A stretch of DNA of 64,000 nt from Cordylochernes scorpioides (GCA_030710605.1 CP092877.1:68165993-68229992), one strand, 5' to 3'. Positions 8,787 to 19,267 are shown, counted from the first letter of the stretch. Notes: generated by a model from the sequence alone, not told the origin. Translations and numbers: made by a program.

Positions 8787-9027
8787 ATATATTTTTTCAT
8801 CGCAGTAAGGACAGTAGAAGTTCGTTTTGTGTATAGGGGAAACATTCGCGCTTTTAAATCCTTTTATTTTATATATATAGATGGCGCGTTATTGCTTTGT
8901 GTTAATATCTAAATATATAAAGTGCAATTTCTTATAAAATAACTTTCACTATTAATCTTCACCCTATAATAGAAACATATCATATGTCTATTACAGATCA
9001 CATCACTGCCACTTAGAAGTATGATAT

Positions 9028-9283
9028 TAATATAGGCTTAGCAAAAATACGATGTTTATTCTTAAGGATTTCTAGTTGTTTGGTACTCACGTAATTAGTA
9101 GTTACGAGGACATCCCTTTAGATAAAAACAAATATATATTTATTTAAGGAACGACTTGTTCCATTACAGATATTGTTAAAGCAAGCTAGCGATAAACATA
9201 ACAGCCAGTTTGAAGGTAGAAGTTGGAAGTAGTGTAATAGTGACGTGGCATCGATGATGATTAAAGTCAAAGTTTGTGTAACA
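9028..9283 (-). repeat. copia 3' LTR
   Basis: 256 bp, identical by eye to 13365-13620. In coding orientation it starts TGTTACACAAAC and ends CCTATATTA, so the 3' terminal dinucleotide is TA rather than the usual CA. Confidence 0.9.
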
Positions 9284-9294
9284 ATTCCCTCCTT
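9284..9294 (-). other. copia polypurine tract
   Basis: On the minus strand AAGGAGGGAAT lies directly against the 3' LTR start TGTTACAC, the expected primer site for plus-strand DNA synthesis. It overlaps the end of the pol frame. Confidence 0.7.
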
Positions 9295-11353
9295 ACTTTG
9301 GCTTTATTCCCACGATGCTGAGGCTCTCCAGGTGTTTCTTCATCTGGTCTCGGGATAGGTCCTTTGTGAAGATATCCGCCTCCAGGTCCTGGGATGGCTT
9401 GTACAGAAGGCAGATGTCTCTGGATTCATAACAGTCTCTTAAGAAGTGGTACTTTCTGTTGATATGTCTACAGCGACTGCTTTGTTTAGGGCTGGAGATC
9501 CAGTTGATCAATGACTGACTGTCTGTATAGATCGCAGTTGGTTTTTCCATGAAATTCCATTCTTCCAGCTCTCGTAACAGGTTTATTATCCACTTGATTT
9601 GACAGCAGCTTTCACAAGCAGCTATCATTTCCGCTTCCATTGTGGAGAGGGCAACGAGTGGTTGTTTACTACTTTTCCAGTCTATAGTTGCTTCGCCGAG
9701 CTTCAATACATATCCGCCGTAGGATTTTCCGTCATGAGTGGTCGACCAGCTGGCATCGGTGTAGGACTTCAGGATTCCAGTCTTCCCTCTTTCAAATTTC
9801 ACTCCTAGGTCAATTGTTCCTCGAAGGTATCTCATCACTCTTTTGATTGCTGTCCAGTGCATCTGTTTTGGTTGTCTGGAGTACTGTGAAAGTTTGCTAG
9901 TGATGTAAGCGATGTCGGGTCTGGTGTTAACAGCTAGAAACATTAGCATTCCGAGGGCTTCTTGGTAAGTGTGCTGATCACAATTGTCATCTTCAATATG
10001 ATTGTCCAAATTGATTTCTTTGGAACCTGGTGTTGGAACTTCCTTACAATTTTCCATTCCATATTTCTGTAATATTTGTTGTATATAGTGGCTTTGCTGT
10101 AGCGAAATTCCCTCCTTGTCTTGTATGATCTTGATTCCCAAAAACATGCCTTTACATGTTACATCCTTTATTTCCAGGTGATGTCTCAATTTATTGATGA
10201 ATCTGTTTGAGGTATCTTCAGAATCTGAGACAGTGATAAAATCATCAACATATATCCCTACATAGAAGTATTTGTCTTCATTCTTCCATTTAAATAGGCA
10301 AGGATCAGATTTAAGTTTTTCCAGTCCACAGTCATGAAGTACTTGACTGAATTTCTCATACCACGATCTTCCGGATTGAGGTAGACCGTAAATACTTTTG
10401 TTGAGTTTACAAACTTTGTTTCTGTCTTGGACAAATCCAGCAGGTTGTTCCATGAATATTGTGTTTTCAATGTTTCCATTTAGATAGGCTGCTTTCACAT
10501 CAAATAGTTTAATGACTGAATCTTTTGTTGCTGCCATTGACAAAATAGTCCTGAGGGTGGCATTTTTAATTACAGGGCTGAAACTTTCGTTGTAATCTCT
10601 TCCTGGGATTTGGTTGTATCCCATTGCAACACGTCTAGCTTTGTAAGTTTTGTTTTCTTGGTCTTTAGATATTTTGAACACCCATTTACTTTTGACAACT
10701 TTAGCGTTTACAGGTCTAGGTACCAGTTCCCATACTTGATGCGAGTACATGTTCTGTATTTCCTCAAGCATTGCGTTCTCCCAATGTTTCTTGTCTTCGC
10801 ATGCGATGGCTTCATCATAGTCTTTCGGAATGGTTTCATTCGTAGTAGCCAGAACGTAGTCATCGAATCTTTTAGGTATTGTTCGAGTTCTTTGTGGTCT
10901 GTCTGATCCACTTGACTCTGTCTGTCTGTTGATCATGGTATCTGGTGCTGGCTCTTCAATATCAACATCTGATAGAACATGATTGTCCAGTTGTTCATCC
11001 TCCTGAATGAAGAAATATGTGTCAGTGTCCGTATTATTATCACTTTGTTTTTCTTCCGAGTTGACATTATTGTTCTCTCTGAAGTGAATGTCTGCGGTTT
11101 CAAGAACGACTCTCGCTGTGATATCAAATACTCGATAAGCTCTTCTGCATCTTGAATAGCCTACAAATATTCCTCTCTTAGATTTAGCTTCTAGTTTGTG
11201 TCTTTGATGATTCTCGAGTTTATAGAAGACTTCACAACCAAATCTCATGATGTGAGAGACGGATGGCTTTTTACCTTTCCATTTTTCCATAGGGGTAGTG
11301 TCTGGGTCATTGGTTGTGGGAGTTAGATTGTACAGATATGCAGCTGTATTCAC
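9293..11353 (-). CDS. copia pol, reverse transcriptase and RNase H part
   Basis: A 686-residue frame beginning at a Met inside the integrase C-terminal region; the same frame is open upstream to about 11470 and contains the third integrase acidic residue (VERANR). The RT of the RVT_2 type shows KWVFKISK (223-230), catalytic DVKAAYL (285) and YVDD (368-371). RNase H shows YTDASW (531-536), a TMEAEM segment near 571 and a later YTDSQS. It would copy the element RNA inside virus-like particles in the cytoplasm. It is separated from the protease/integrase frame by a single-base deletion near 11470-11480, where coding should continue without a break. Confidence 0.9.
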   Translation of the reverse strand: MNTAAYLYNLTPTTNDPDTTPMEKWKGKKPSVSHIMRFGCEVFYKLENHQRHKLEAKSKRGIFVGYSRCRRAYRVFDITARVVLETADIHFRENNNVNSEEKQSDNNTDTDTYFFIQEDEQLDNHVLSDVDIEEPAPDTMINRQTESSGSDRPQRTRTIPKRFDDYVLATTNETIPKDYDEAIACEDKKHWENAMLEEIQNMYSHQVWELVPRPVNAKVVKSKWVFKISKDQENKTYKARRVAMGYNQIPGRDYNESFSPVIKNATLRTILSMAATKDSVIKLFDVKAAYLNGNIENTIFMEQPAGFVQDRNKVCKLNKSIYGLPQSGRSWYEKFSQVLHDCGLEKLKSDPCLFKWKNEDKYFYVGIYVDDFITVSDSEDTSNRFINKLRHHLEIKDVTCKGMFLGIKIIQDKEGISLQQSHYIQQILQKYGMENCKEVPTPGSKEINLDNHIEDDNCDQHTYQEALGMLMFLAVNTRPDIAYITSKLSQYSRQPKQMHWTAIKRVMRYLRGTIDLGVKFERGKTGILKSYTDASWSTTHDGKSYGGYVLKLGEATIDWKSSKQPLVALSTMEAEMIAACESCCQIKWIINLLRELEEWNFMEKPTAIYTDSQSLINWISSPKQSSRCRHINRKYHFLRDCYESRDICLLYKPSQDLEADIFTKDLSRDQMKKHLESLSIVGIKPK

Positions 11354-11412
11354 AGCTTCTGCCCAGAAGTGTAGGGGTAATTGGGAGTCTGCCAGAAGTG
11401 TTCGGCCTTTGT

Positions 11413-12516
11413 CTAATAGTGTTCTGTTAGCTCTTTCAACTCTCCCATTGCTTCTTGGGGTGTACGGTGTAGTTCATGTTTAATTCCTTTGGATTCTATG
11501 AAGGTTTCAAGGTTTTTATTGATAAATTCTGTTCCGTTATCTGTTCTAAGTCGTTTTAGTTTTGAGTTTAGCTCGTTTTCTCTCTTTACAATAAACTTCT
11601 TCAAAACTTCTGCTGCTGAGAGTTTATCTTTGAGAAATTCTACAAATATTCTCCTAGAAAATCCATCTACGATGGTCAAGAAATATTTACTTCCGCCCAA
11701 GGAGTTTATTCTCATTGGACCACAGAGATCGACATAAATGGCTTCAAAGGGGTAGCTTTCTTGATTGCTATCTGTGTGAACATAGGGTACTTTGGTCATT
11801 TTTCCCAAGGAGCAAGCATCACATTGATCAAGGGTACCATTTATAGAGTTCAAGCCTTTTAGAAGATTGTTCTTCAAAATCAGGTCTAATTTGTTGTCAC
11901 TAGGATGTCCTAACCTTCTGTGCCATGCAGTCCTAGAATTGTCCTTTGAAATCAAGCAATGTTCATTTGGGATATGAGTTGCTTCAGATGAACGTGATAG
12001 GTTCAATGTGTACATGTTACCATCAAAGTTGCCTGTTCCTATTAGTTTGTCATCAGAAGAGTATATGTATGCTCCTTCAGAATTCAAAAGAACAGAGTTC
12101 CCTCTTCTTACTACGCTTGGAATGGACATTAGATTTCCTTTCAGGTGTGGTACATGGAGGACATTATGCAGGGTTACAGCGTTGTTAAGTTTGTCCTTAC
12201 CTTGTACAGTAGCTTGGATTGATCCTGATGAGGCAGATTCGATGTGTCTTCCTTCTTCCGCCACTTGTATGCTTCTTCTCTCCTCCGTCTTGTGCTCGAT
12301 CCATTCACCATGGGAAGTCATGTGGCTTGTGCACGCAGAATCAATTATCCACACGTCCTGAGTCGTCGGGCGTTCCTCCCTTGTGATTACATGTAGTGCG
12401 TATTCTGAAGTGGAGTTTCTTCGTTGGGATGGTTCCTCCGTTCGTTCTTGTATTGCTGATCTGGCCGTGTCTTTGTTTTGTTTTGGTCCTTTATGGTAGT
12501 TCCTTGTACTGGCCAT
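11413..12516 (-). CDS. copia pol, protease and integrase part
   Basis: A 367-residue frame. Aspartic protease motif WIIDSACTSHM (57-67; DSA in place of the commoner DSG). GAG-pre-integrase zinc site WHRRLGH...CDAC (H199, H204, C232, C235). Integrase core with YVDLCGP (D263) and RTDNGTEF (D326). Near residue 350 the frame runs out of the integrase sequence and ends after a nonsense tail; the right continuation lies in the next frame, so a 1-nt deletion has split the integrase. The apparent start Met is probably not a real start: it lies just after the A8 run at which gag passes into this frame. Confidence 0.88.
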   Translation of the reverse strand: MASTRNYHKGPKQNKDTARSAIQERTEEPSQRRNSTSEYALHVITREERPTTQDVWIIDSACTSHMTSHGEWIEHKTEERRSIQVAEEGRHIESASSGSIQATVQGKDKLNNAVTLHNVLHVPHLKGNLMSIPSVVRRGNSVLLNSEGAYIYSSDDKLIGTGNFDGNMYTLNLSRSSEATHIPNEHCLISKDNSRTAWHRRLGHPSDNKLDLILKNNLLKGLNSINGTLDQCDACSLGKMTKVPYVHTDSNQESYPFEAIYVDLCGPMRINSLGGSKYFLTIVDGFSRRIFVEFLKDKLSAAEVLKKFIVKRENELNSKLKRLRTDNGTEFINKNLETFIESKGIKHELHRTPQEAMGELKELTEHY

Positions 12517-13241
12517 GTTATTTTTTTTGTTGTATTCTTTTGAATTCCTTTGTTGTCAGGGTTGAACCAACAGTCTTTCTTGAAATGTCCTTTTCTTTTG
12601 CAAATGAAGCATGACTTTTCTTTGAGTTGGTTGCCTGATGATCTGAAAGCATTTTCATGATTTTTGCTTCTGTCCTGTCTTTTCTTCTCGAAATCCAGTA
12701 GAGTTTGTCTCAAGTCTGGTAAGGAGATTTCTCTGTTTATTGACAGTGCTGCTGCGATCGTGTCAAAGTTAGGTGTGAGTCCTTCAACAATGTATCGTAC
12801 AAGTTCTCTTTCTGTTACTGTCTTTCCTAGCTGGGTGATCTCTTGTGCCAGTTTCTGTGCTCGTACAATATACATGTTAACATTTTCATTTGGGTTCAAT
12901 TTTAGTCTGGCTAGATCCAACATTAGGTCTATCCTTTTATTTTCTAGAGATCCTTCAAACCTTTTCTTTATGTCGTACCAAATTATTTTGGCCCTTTTAT
13001 CGCCTCGAAAGATGATTGTTAAGTCATCCGAAAGTGACAATATTATTAAGCTGTATGCTTCCCGATTCTTTTTCTTCCAAATATCATATTCTATTTTATT
13101 AATTGTAAAATCTGGCTCGTCATTAACAATTACGTCCTCGAAGAGATCTTTTGAATCTAGAATTGCTTCCATTTTCATGGACCACGTTGTATAGTTATTT
13201 TCTGTTAACTGTTCGATTTTTGCTAAGTTATGTGTATCCAT
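12387..13241 (-). CDS. copia gag (capsid-nucleocapsid)
   Basis: 284 residues starting MDTHNLAKIEQLTENNYTTW; the LTENNYTTWSMKM segment is typical of copia Gag (UBN2/DUF4219 type). A single CCHC zinc knuckle CFICKRKGHFKKDC lies at 211-224. It forms the particle that packages the element RNA. The protein overlaps the protease frame by 130 nt, and the pol frame is -1 relative to gag. An A8 run (plus-strand T-run 12521-12528) sits where the frames must join, so -1 slippage, a mutation or a base-calling error could all explain the break. Copia elements commonly have one fused frame, so the residues after the A-run in this frame are probably out of frame. Confidence 0.88.
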   Translation of the reverse strand: MDTHNLAKIEQLTENNYTTWSMKMEAILDSKDLFEDVIVNDEPDFTINKIEYDIWKKKNREAYSLIILSLSDDLTIIFRGDKRAKIIWYDIKKRFEGSLENKRIDLMLDLARLKLNPNENVNMYIVRAQKLAQEITQLGKTVTERELVRYIVEGLTPNFDTIAAALSINREISLPDLRQTLLDFEKKRQDRSKNHENAFRSSGNQLKEKSCFICKRKGHFKKDCWFNPDNKGIQKNTTKKITWPVQGTTIKDQNKTKTRPDQQYKNERRNHPNEETPLQNTHYM

Positions 13242-13342
13242 TTTTATTCAATTTTTTCTTTCTAAATTGGCGGTTAGTCCAATTATTTAATTTCTTTTTG
13301 ATTTAAATGGATCAATTGGCGGTTAGTCCAATTCGCGCGCCC

Positions 13343-13358
13343 AAACCACGCTCTGCTA
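13343..13358 (-). other. copia primer-binding site (initiator tRNA-Met)
   Basis: On the minus strand TGGTAGCAGAGCGTGG, starting a few bases inside the 5' LTR. It is complementary to the CCA end of animal initiator tRNA-Met (TGGTAGCAGAG plus partial matches beyond). Confidence 0.75.
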
Positions 13359-13364
13359 CCAAAT

Positions 13365-13620
13365 TAATATAGGCTTAGCAAAAATACGATGTTTATTCTT
13401 AAGGATTTCTAGTTGTTTGGTACTCACGTAATTAGTAGTTACGAGGACATCCCTTTAGATAAAAACAAATATATATTTATTTAAGGAACGACTTGTTCCA
13501 TTACAGATATTGTTAAAGCAAGCTAGCGATAAACATAACAGCCAGTTTGAAGGTAGAAGTTGGAAGTAGTGTAATAGTGACGTGGCATCGATGATGATTA
13601 AAGTCAAAGTTTGTGTAACA
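13365..13620 (-). repeat. copia 5' LTR
   Basis: 256 bp, identical by eye to 9028-9283. It carries the promoter in coding orientation (minus strand). Confidence 0.9.
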
Positions 13621-13625
13621 GATAT

Positions 13626-14783
13626 ACTATACACTTATATTTTTAGTTGGATTAAGTGAGTGTACAAAATTTAAGACTTTCATGTGTGGTCTGGAAGTAT
13701 ATTAAAATTTGATCACAAAAGATCAAAGGAAATATATAGAAATTATTCCATTCATGTGACCACCCAGAGATCTGATATTTTGTCAATTTTTATTTATTTA
13801 TTTATTTACTTAATATCTCTCTAATTATAAAATAGTCATAACTAATGCAAATACTCATTTTCATAATTTATTCCGCAAATATGTCAATAGTTATATGTAT
13901 ATATTCTTTTTAGCCATTGTACCTGCATTATAGTGCCAAGTTTGATGCTGTAATCACGCCTGTAGAAGGGTTTTTTTGCCCGAAAGCTTGCTTTGATATA
14001 TTTCTATTAAAAGAAACTCTTCTTCTTTTATTTCGTCTTTTCGTCTAAATATTACCAAGAAGAATATTATAGTCGTTATCGTCAATTTGTAATGTTATCA
14101 GATTTTAACGGGTGTGCCAAATTTCAAACTTTGAGGTAATATGTAATTATGTTTTAAAATGATCACAAAATTTGAAAGGAAATTAGTCCATTCCCAACTA
14201 ACCTTCCAACCCAGAAGTCTGAAATTTTTGTCAACTTGCATCGCCATCAGGTTTGAGCAAGTATACAAAATTTCAGACTTCTTGGTGCTCTGTGTGTTAA
14301 AATTTTTTCACAATTTTTGTGGACAGGCATGACAGACAAACAGACGGAGGGACAGACATGAAAGCAAGTTAAATGAAAGCTTTTAAATAGAATTAATTTG
14401 CAGTAGAGAGGTAAATGAGCGTGGCATACGAGTGGCAGATATAGCGAGATTTTACAATAAGTCAACTTCAGTGATTCACACAATATTGAAGAAGAAAATG
14501 AATTAAGGTAGTTGGCTGCAACAAAATGAGTCGCAAGACTATCAAAGCAACGTCCACGTCTTCTAGAAGAAGTAGAAAATTGTTTATTGTGCGAATAAAC
14601 AATAAGAAATAGTGATACAGTAACCCAGAATTTTCTGCGAGAAGGCAAAGGAAAATTTGAAATGGGAAATGTTGCTTTACACTACAAGCGTTTTGGATTA
14701 CGAGCATGTTTCTAGAACAGAATATGTTCGCAAACTGAGGTAGCACTGTAGTATTCAACATAGCATAGAACATTATATATATA
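13626..14783. other. Repeat A non-coding sequence
   Basis: Shared with 48115-49228, AT-rich. It contains CTGTAATCACGCC...CCCGAAAGC (near 13950) without a hammerhead core. No gene seen. Confidence 0.5.
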
Positions 14784-15386
14784 TGTGGTAATCCCGAAGT
14801 GGAATGTGCTGGGCAGTCGTGGTAGTGGGTGAGTGATGGGATTCCCGCACTGGGACAGCAAGAGACAGAGGCAGGTCTAGATGGTAAACTCCAAGAAGTA
14901 GAGGTAGACCACGGACGAAGGTAGTCGGACCATGGACGTCACGGATGCCCTAAGTCTACATCGCGGATAGGGGTGAGAAGTCTGACTGACCGTATAACGG
15001 CGTCGCTCTGAAACAACTAAAACTACAACTACTCAACTCTCTTTTGTCCCATTTCTGGGCTCCTTATATACTCAGACTCTGGCATGTGGTGGCGCGTTTT
15101 GATTGGCCCCCAGAAAACACGCCACCTGTCAAGCGTTGATTATTAATGATGTCTGGCCACGTGTCGGCCACCTGCTGACGGGGGAATGAACTCATTAGCA
15201 TAAACACCTGTTAGTCTGGGTTGTTTATCACGTCTGGCCTTTGTCCTCTGTACTACCTCTACTCCTTTTGTTTTATTTGTCATTTCTATTATTATACAAG
15301 GTCGATACATATTTTTATATACAGATATGGGGTTATAATAAACATTAGAAGAAGATTGTGCTCTATCTACCTTAAAATATACTACA
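14784..15386. repeat. Left LTR (603 bp) of the non-coding LTR element
   Basis: Starts TGTGGTAATCCC and ends ATATACTACA. Nearly or fully identical to 19547-20149. A diverged 541-bp solo copy is at 52002-52542. Confidence 0.9.
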
Positions 15387-15699
15387 GAATGTGTCCCCGG
15401 TGATGAAGGTTTGGTTGGGGGAATGACATGTAATGAATGATAACCTAACAAACCTATTATAAAAAATAAAAGAAATAATTTGTATACAAATTAGTTAAAA
15501 TTATTATTAAGCTACAAGTTAAAAAGAGAAAGATGTTGTAATGGTGGTGTATCAATGAAAACGTACAAAATGAATGATAAAAGATTAAGGGAAAGTATAT
15601 AATACAAAATGTTAAATATGTTAAAATGAATCGTACAAGGAAAATAATATCTTATTGCATAAAAGATGAGAGGAAAAAAAAATTAAGTTAGTTTATTAA

Positions 15700-17850
15700 C
15701 TGAACGTATAATGTGACGCTAAGGTTGAAAAGGGGAAAGGGGTTATCTGAGCATGTTTCTGCAAAAGTAGTATCCCAAGCATCCTGCAATGCAATGCGAA
15801 CTTGTTTAAGTGAGGCATTGTTTTCATTAACAGAAGGCCTAAGACACTCCGTCTGCATCATTAGCTCAGACAGCGGAAAGAGGTGGGAAGATTGATGGAG
15901 GTAAAGGAGAGAGGTAGAGGTAAGAGGGATCCCTGTTGTCCATAATGATTATGCCTGGTTGAATGATGAGAGAAAAAGTGAAAAGTTGAAAATATGATGA
16001 ATTGATATGATGCGTCGGGCGATGAGAAAAAAAAAATAAAAATATCGCGCTGGATATCCTTAACTCATTATTGGGAATGGTATAGTGAGGAAGGGTTGTT
16101 CCAGTCGGATTAATCAAGGAAAAAAAAAACAAAAATGTTCGGCCAACTGAAATCCCTTGGAAGGTTGGAGGTTTGAAGGATGCGGAAAAGGAGAGGTGGG
16201 TGTAAGAGAATTATTGCTGTCAATTTTGATTGTGTCCGGCTTGTGTGGTGAAAAGAAAAAGTTGAAAAATGAAAAAATGATGAGCCGGACGATGAGAGAA
16301 AAAAATATAAAAAACTAACTGGGTCTCCTGAGCTCACTGTTGGGAAATGTACAGCGAGGAAGGGTCTTCTAGTTAGTTTAATCAATAATAAAAAAAAAAG
16401 AAAATGGCTGACGAACAATAATCTCTTGATGGGTGTAAAAAGTTGGGAGGAAAGGTTCATGGGATAGAGTTAGAGGTTGTAAGGGAAGCGTCAAAAATAA
16501 CATTTTGAAAATCTATTAAGAAAAATAAAATGATAAATGTTTCATCTGTTAAAGAAATATTATAAATATTGTTAGGTGTAGGTTTTTTAAAATGGTGCCT
16601 AAAATAGTCGAAGTTGTAAAATTCTAAGTCTAAACATGATGAAAAAAAAGGAAAATAAAAATATTAATGGTAATAATATATAAAGGGTTGATTGGTATTT
16701 GATGGCATTAATGTTGATTAATAAACAAAATTATATTATCGATTAATAGTGAAATGTTTTATCTACATTGGTAAGTTAAAAAAACAAAGTCCAACACCAC
16801 AAAACTAATAAAACTGTAAGTCTATTTACAAATAACTGAGAGAAAAGCTAGCAAATCTATTAAATGGGAAATAATTTGGGGCACAAATTAGTTACTAGAA
16901 TAAAATAAGGATAAAGGGGAGTAGTGGTGACACATTGATATAATATTATAAAACTACAAAATATATAAGAGGAGTACATAGGAAGGATAAATTTAAAGTA
17001 AACACACACAATAGCGAAAGTAAATATTTGGGAAAGTTGGTACACTATTTACAGTTTTTTGATACTTAAGGTGTCTTGAATATTTACAACACAGTTTCAG
17101 GGATGTAATACAGGAAAGAGGAGAAGTAGAGGTAATAAAAGTGAAATTAAAATATAAAAGAAAATTGACTTAAGCAAAAGGTTTGAGAAATAAAGGAAGA
17201 AGGTCTGAATTGGTTTCTGCAAAGGACATCCCAGGAGTCCTGCCCTGCAATACGAGCTTAGAAGCGAAGTATTGTTTTCAGGGTTCAGCAATCTCAAGAT
17301 GCTCTGTAAGTAGCATTAGATCAGATGGGCAAAAGGCGTGAAGATCGAAGGAGAGGTAGTTATGGGAGAATATGGGGAAGAAATCTTTTCTGAGAGAGGT
17401 TAAAAAGAGATGGTGTCTCAAAAGCTGCACTGCTGTCGGTGATTGAGCTCGATAAGATGAAAAATAAAATTAAACGAAAAATGAGTGGGCGCATCGTGCT
17501 GTATGGTCTGGGTCGAGCGTTAGAGAAAAAAAAAATCTTGCTGGTTACCCAAGCTCTCCGTGTGGAGTTAACATGGGGAGGAAGAGTGTACCAGGTCGAT
17601 GAATCATTAAAAAAAAATAAAAAAGGTTGACGAGCAGGAGTCTCAGGAACCGTTGAAGAGGTTAGAGGGTGGAGGTAGATTGTGAAAACAGGGCTCGACT
17701 GTTGCCATTGATTGATTGAACCCGGGTTTGAGGAAAAAAGAATGAAATAAAGAATGCTGGGACGACGACCTAGGTGTAATTTTAAAAAAAAGTCGGCAAA
17801 CAGGAACTCTGCGATGGACGAGGGGTGGTTAGAACGAAGGCATAGAAGGC
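15700..17850. repeat. Diverged tandem blocks inside the LTR element
   Basis: Recurrent series: a GATGAG-like segment, then AGAAAAAAAA, then a GAGGAAG...TT segment, an A-run, and a block with GAACAG/GGAGTCTC-like sequence, near 15850-16150, 16160-16440, 17290-17640 and 17640-17830. Identity between blocks is low and the repeats have clearly aged. Confidence 0.45.
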
Positions 17851-19267
17851 CAATGGAAAATGATCAAGAGACGAGAGAAGTATGGAAGGCCTATAATTGA
17901 TTGATTGACAGGTAAGAGTGTTGAAGTAAGAAGGTCTATCTGCTAATGGTGAGTACAAGGTCATTCCAACCCTTTAGATGTAGGTAAGGGAAGACGAAGT
18001 AGAAAAAAGAAACAATTAGGGGGGAGATCAGTGCGACCTTGAGTTTGTTTGTCATTTGGATGAAGATTGGAATTAATTGTCGTTTTCTCTTTGTCGTGCC
18101 TGTCATTTGTACGTGGTACTGATATTTCTCTACTTTCTATTATACTGGGACCTATATCATTACATAACTCTGGGAATTTTCAATTTTGGGATGTTATAGT
18201 ATGGGGCGTATCTTTATATTTATTAGTAACTATCTTGATTAACTTCGTCCACGAGGTTCTGGGATGCTCTAGGTGAAAATAACCTTAGTTTCCCGGTGAG
18301 TGTCGTGTTAAGACGCTCAGGCAATTCTTTAGATTGGAGATTATTAGCGGTGATTAGGTTTAGAAAAATTATAAAATGATGAATTTACGTAATATTTTAA
18401 GATAAAGGGTTATGGCATGGGTACAAAATTCGGTAAGTTCCGTAATTAACAATTTAACACAGGCAGGAATGAAATGCAATGGGGTATGGAAATTTTATGG
18501 AAAGATATTTAGTTTTCGCATACTACATTTATAGTTGTATTTGTAATTGTGGGAAAAATGGAAGGCACATTATGAGATGAGATTATTTAAAATTGATATT
18601 TATAAAAATACAAATCTAGGACTAGTTTTTAAAAAACTTTTAAATATTGAGAAATATCAATTGAAATAGCAATAGGTTAAGTAAAATAAAGAGCGTAATA
18701 AATTTAATTATTAATACTATGACCATAAATAAGGTATCGATTGAAGGGTTAATTAATGCGGAATATTATCCTGTAAAAGGGCAATGGCATGATAGTGACT
18801 TATAATTTGAATGGGGCGTGTACATAGTGAACATAACAATGATTTTTGCAAAGTTTGGAGTATTTGATTAAGAAATTTGAGTTTTTCTATAAAATAAGAT
18901 ATTAAAAAAAAAAAAAACCACACAAATAAGTTTAGAAATATGATTCGAGTAATTAAAATATAATATGATTTTTTATGTAATATTGAAAGTTGCATATTTG
19001 GATAATGCCATTTTAGGTGAATTTAAGAAAGGCATGTAAGATTAGTAAATTGGCAAAAATGGGTGATTGAATATTTTTAATAATAAAATTGAAAATGATG
19101 AATTAAAATTTATAATTTGATTAAAATAAAGTAAAAATGATAAATGAGAGTGTGAAAGTTTTAAAATTTGGATAAAAATGTTATAAGAAAGGTTATAATT
19201 GATTTTAAAATGCTTAAAGTGAAAATACAAGTATAAAATTTATGGGGGTAAATGGCAGAAACAAAGT

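Larger units (their letters stand above)
7214..8905. mobile_element. Multimeric insertion of a 373-bp ribozyme-like element
   Basis: Three complete direct units with a 373-bp period, a fourth unit cut at about 8502, then about 1.08 units inverted to 8905. The units appear identical. The insertion lies between perfect 16-bp duplications TATCTAAATATATAAA (7198-7213 and 8906-8921); A2 has the empty site near 47985. Identical multimers with an inverted end and a long target duplication fit target-primed insertion of a multimeric cDNA, as in Penelope-like elements or retrozymes, better than a DNA transposon. Each unit has a 60-codon frame (MGGLGSSVVNPPS...) that I do not regard as a gene. Confidence 0.75.
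9028..13620 (-). mobile_element. Ty1/copia LTR retrotransposon, nearly intact
   Basis: 4593 bp between 5-bp duplications GATAT (9023-9027, 13621-13625); A2 keeps the empty site near 48110. Two 256-bp LTRs appear identical, which implies a very recent insertion. Order on the minus strand: 5' LTR, tRNA-Met primer site, gag, protease, integrase, reverse transcriptase, RNase H, polypurine tract, 3' LTR, the copia order (integrase before RT). The reading frame is interrupted twice, so this copy is probably not autonomous as sequenced. Confidence 0.95.
1081..14783 (+). repeat. Large repeat A, copy 1 (with later insertions)
   Basis: Collinear with 39242-49228 and partly with 53552-62409: SINE, 32-bp minisatellite, LINE tail, pogo MITE, long-TIR element, hammerhead TIR element, tRNA-like sequence and palindromic MITE occur in the same order. 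Copy-specific insertions are the solo LTRs 5218-5435 and 5898-6099, the array 7214-8905 and copia 9028-13620. No host gene is visible in the shared part. Confidence 0.85.

Noticed and set aside
7294..8787. Repeated 60-codon frame MGGLGSSVVNPPS and 66-codon antisense frame in each 373-bp unit
   Set aside because: They overlap the ribozyme-like domain, exist only because the units are identical, have no recognisable domain, and are broken in the diverged family member at 24225.
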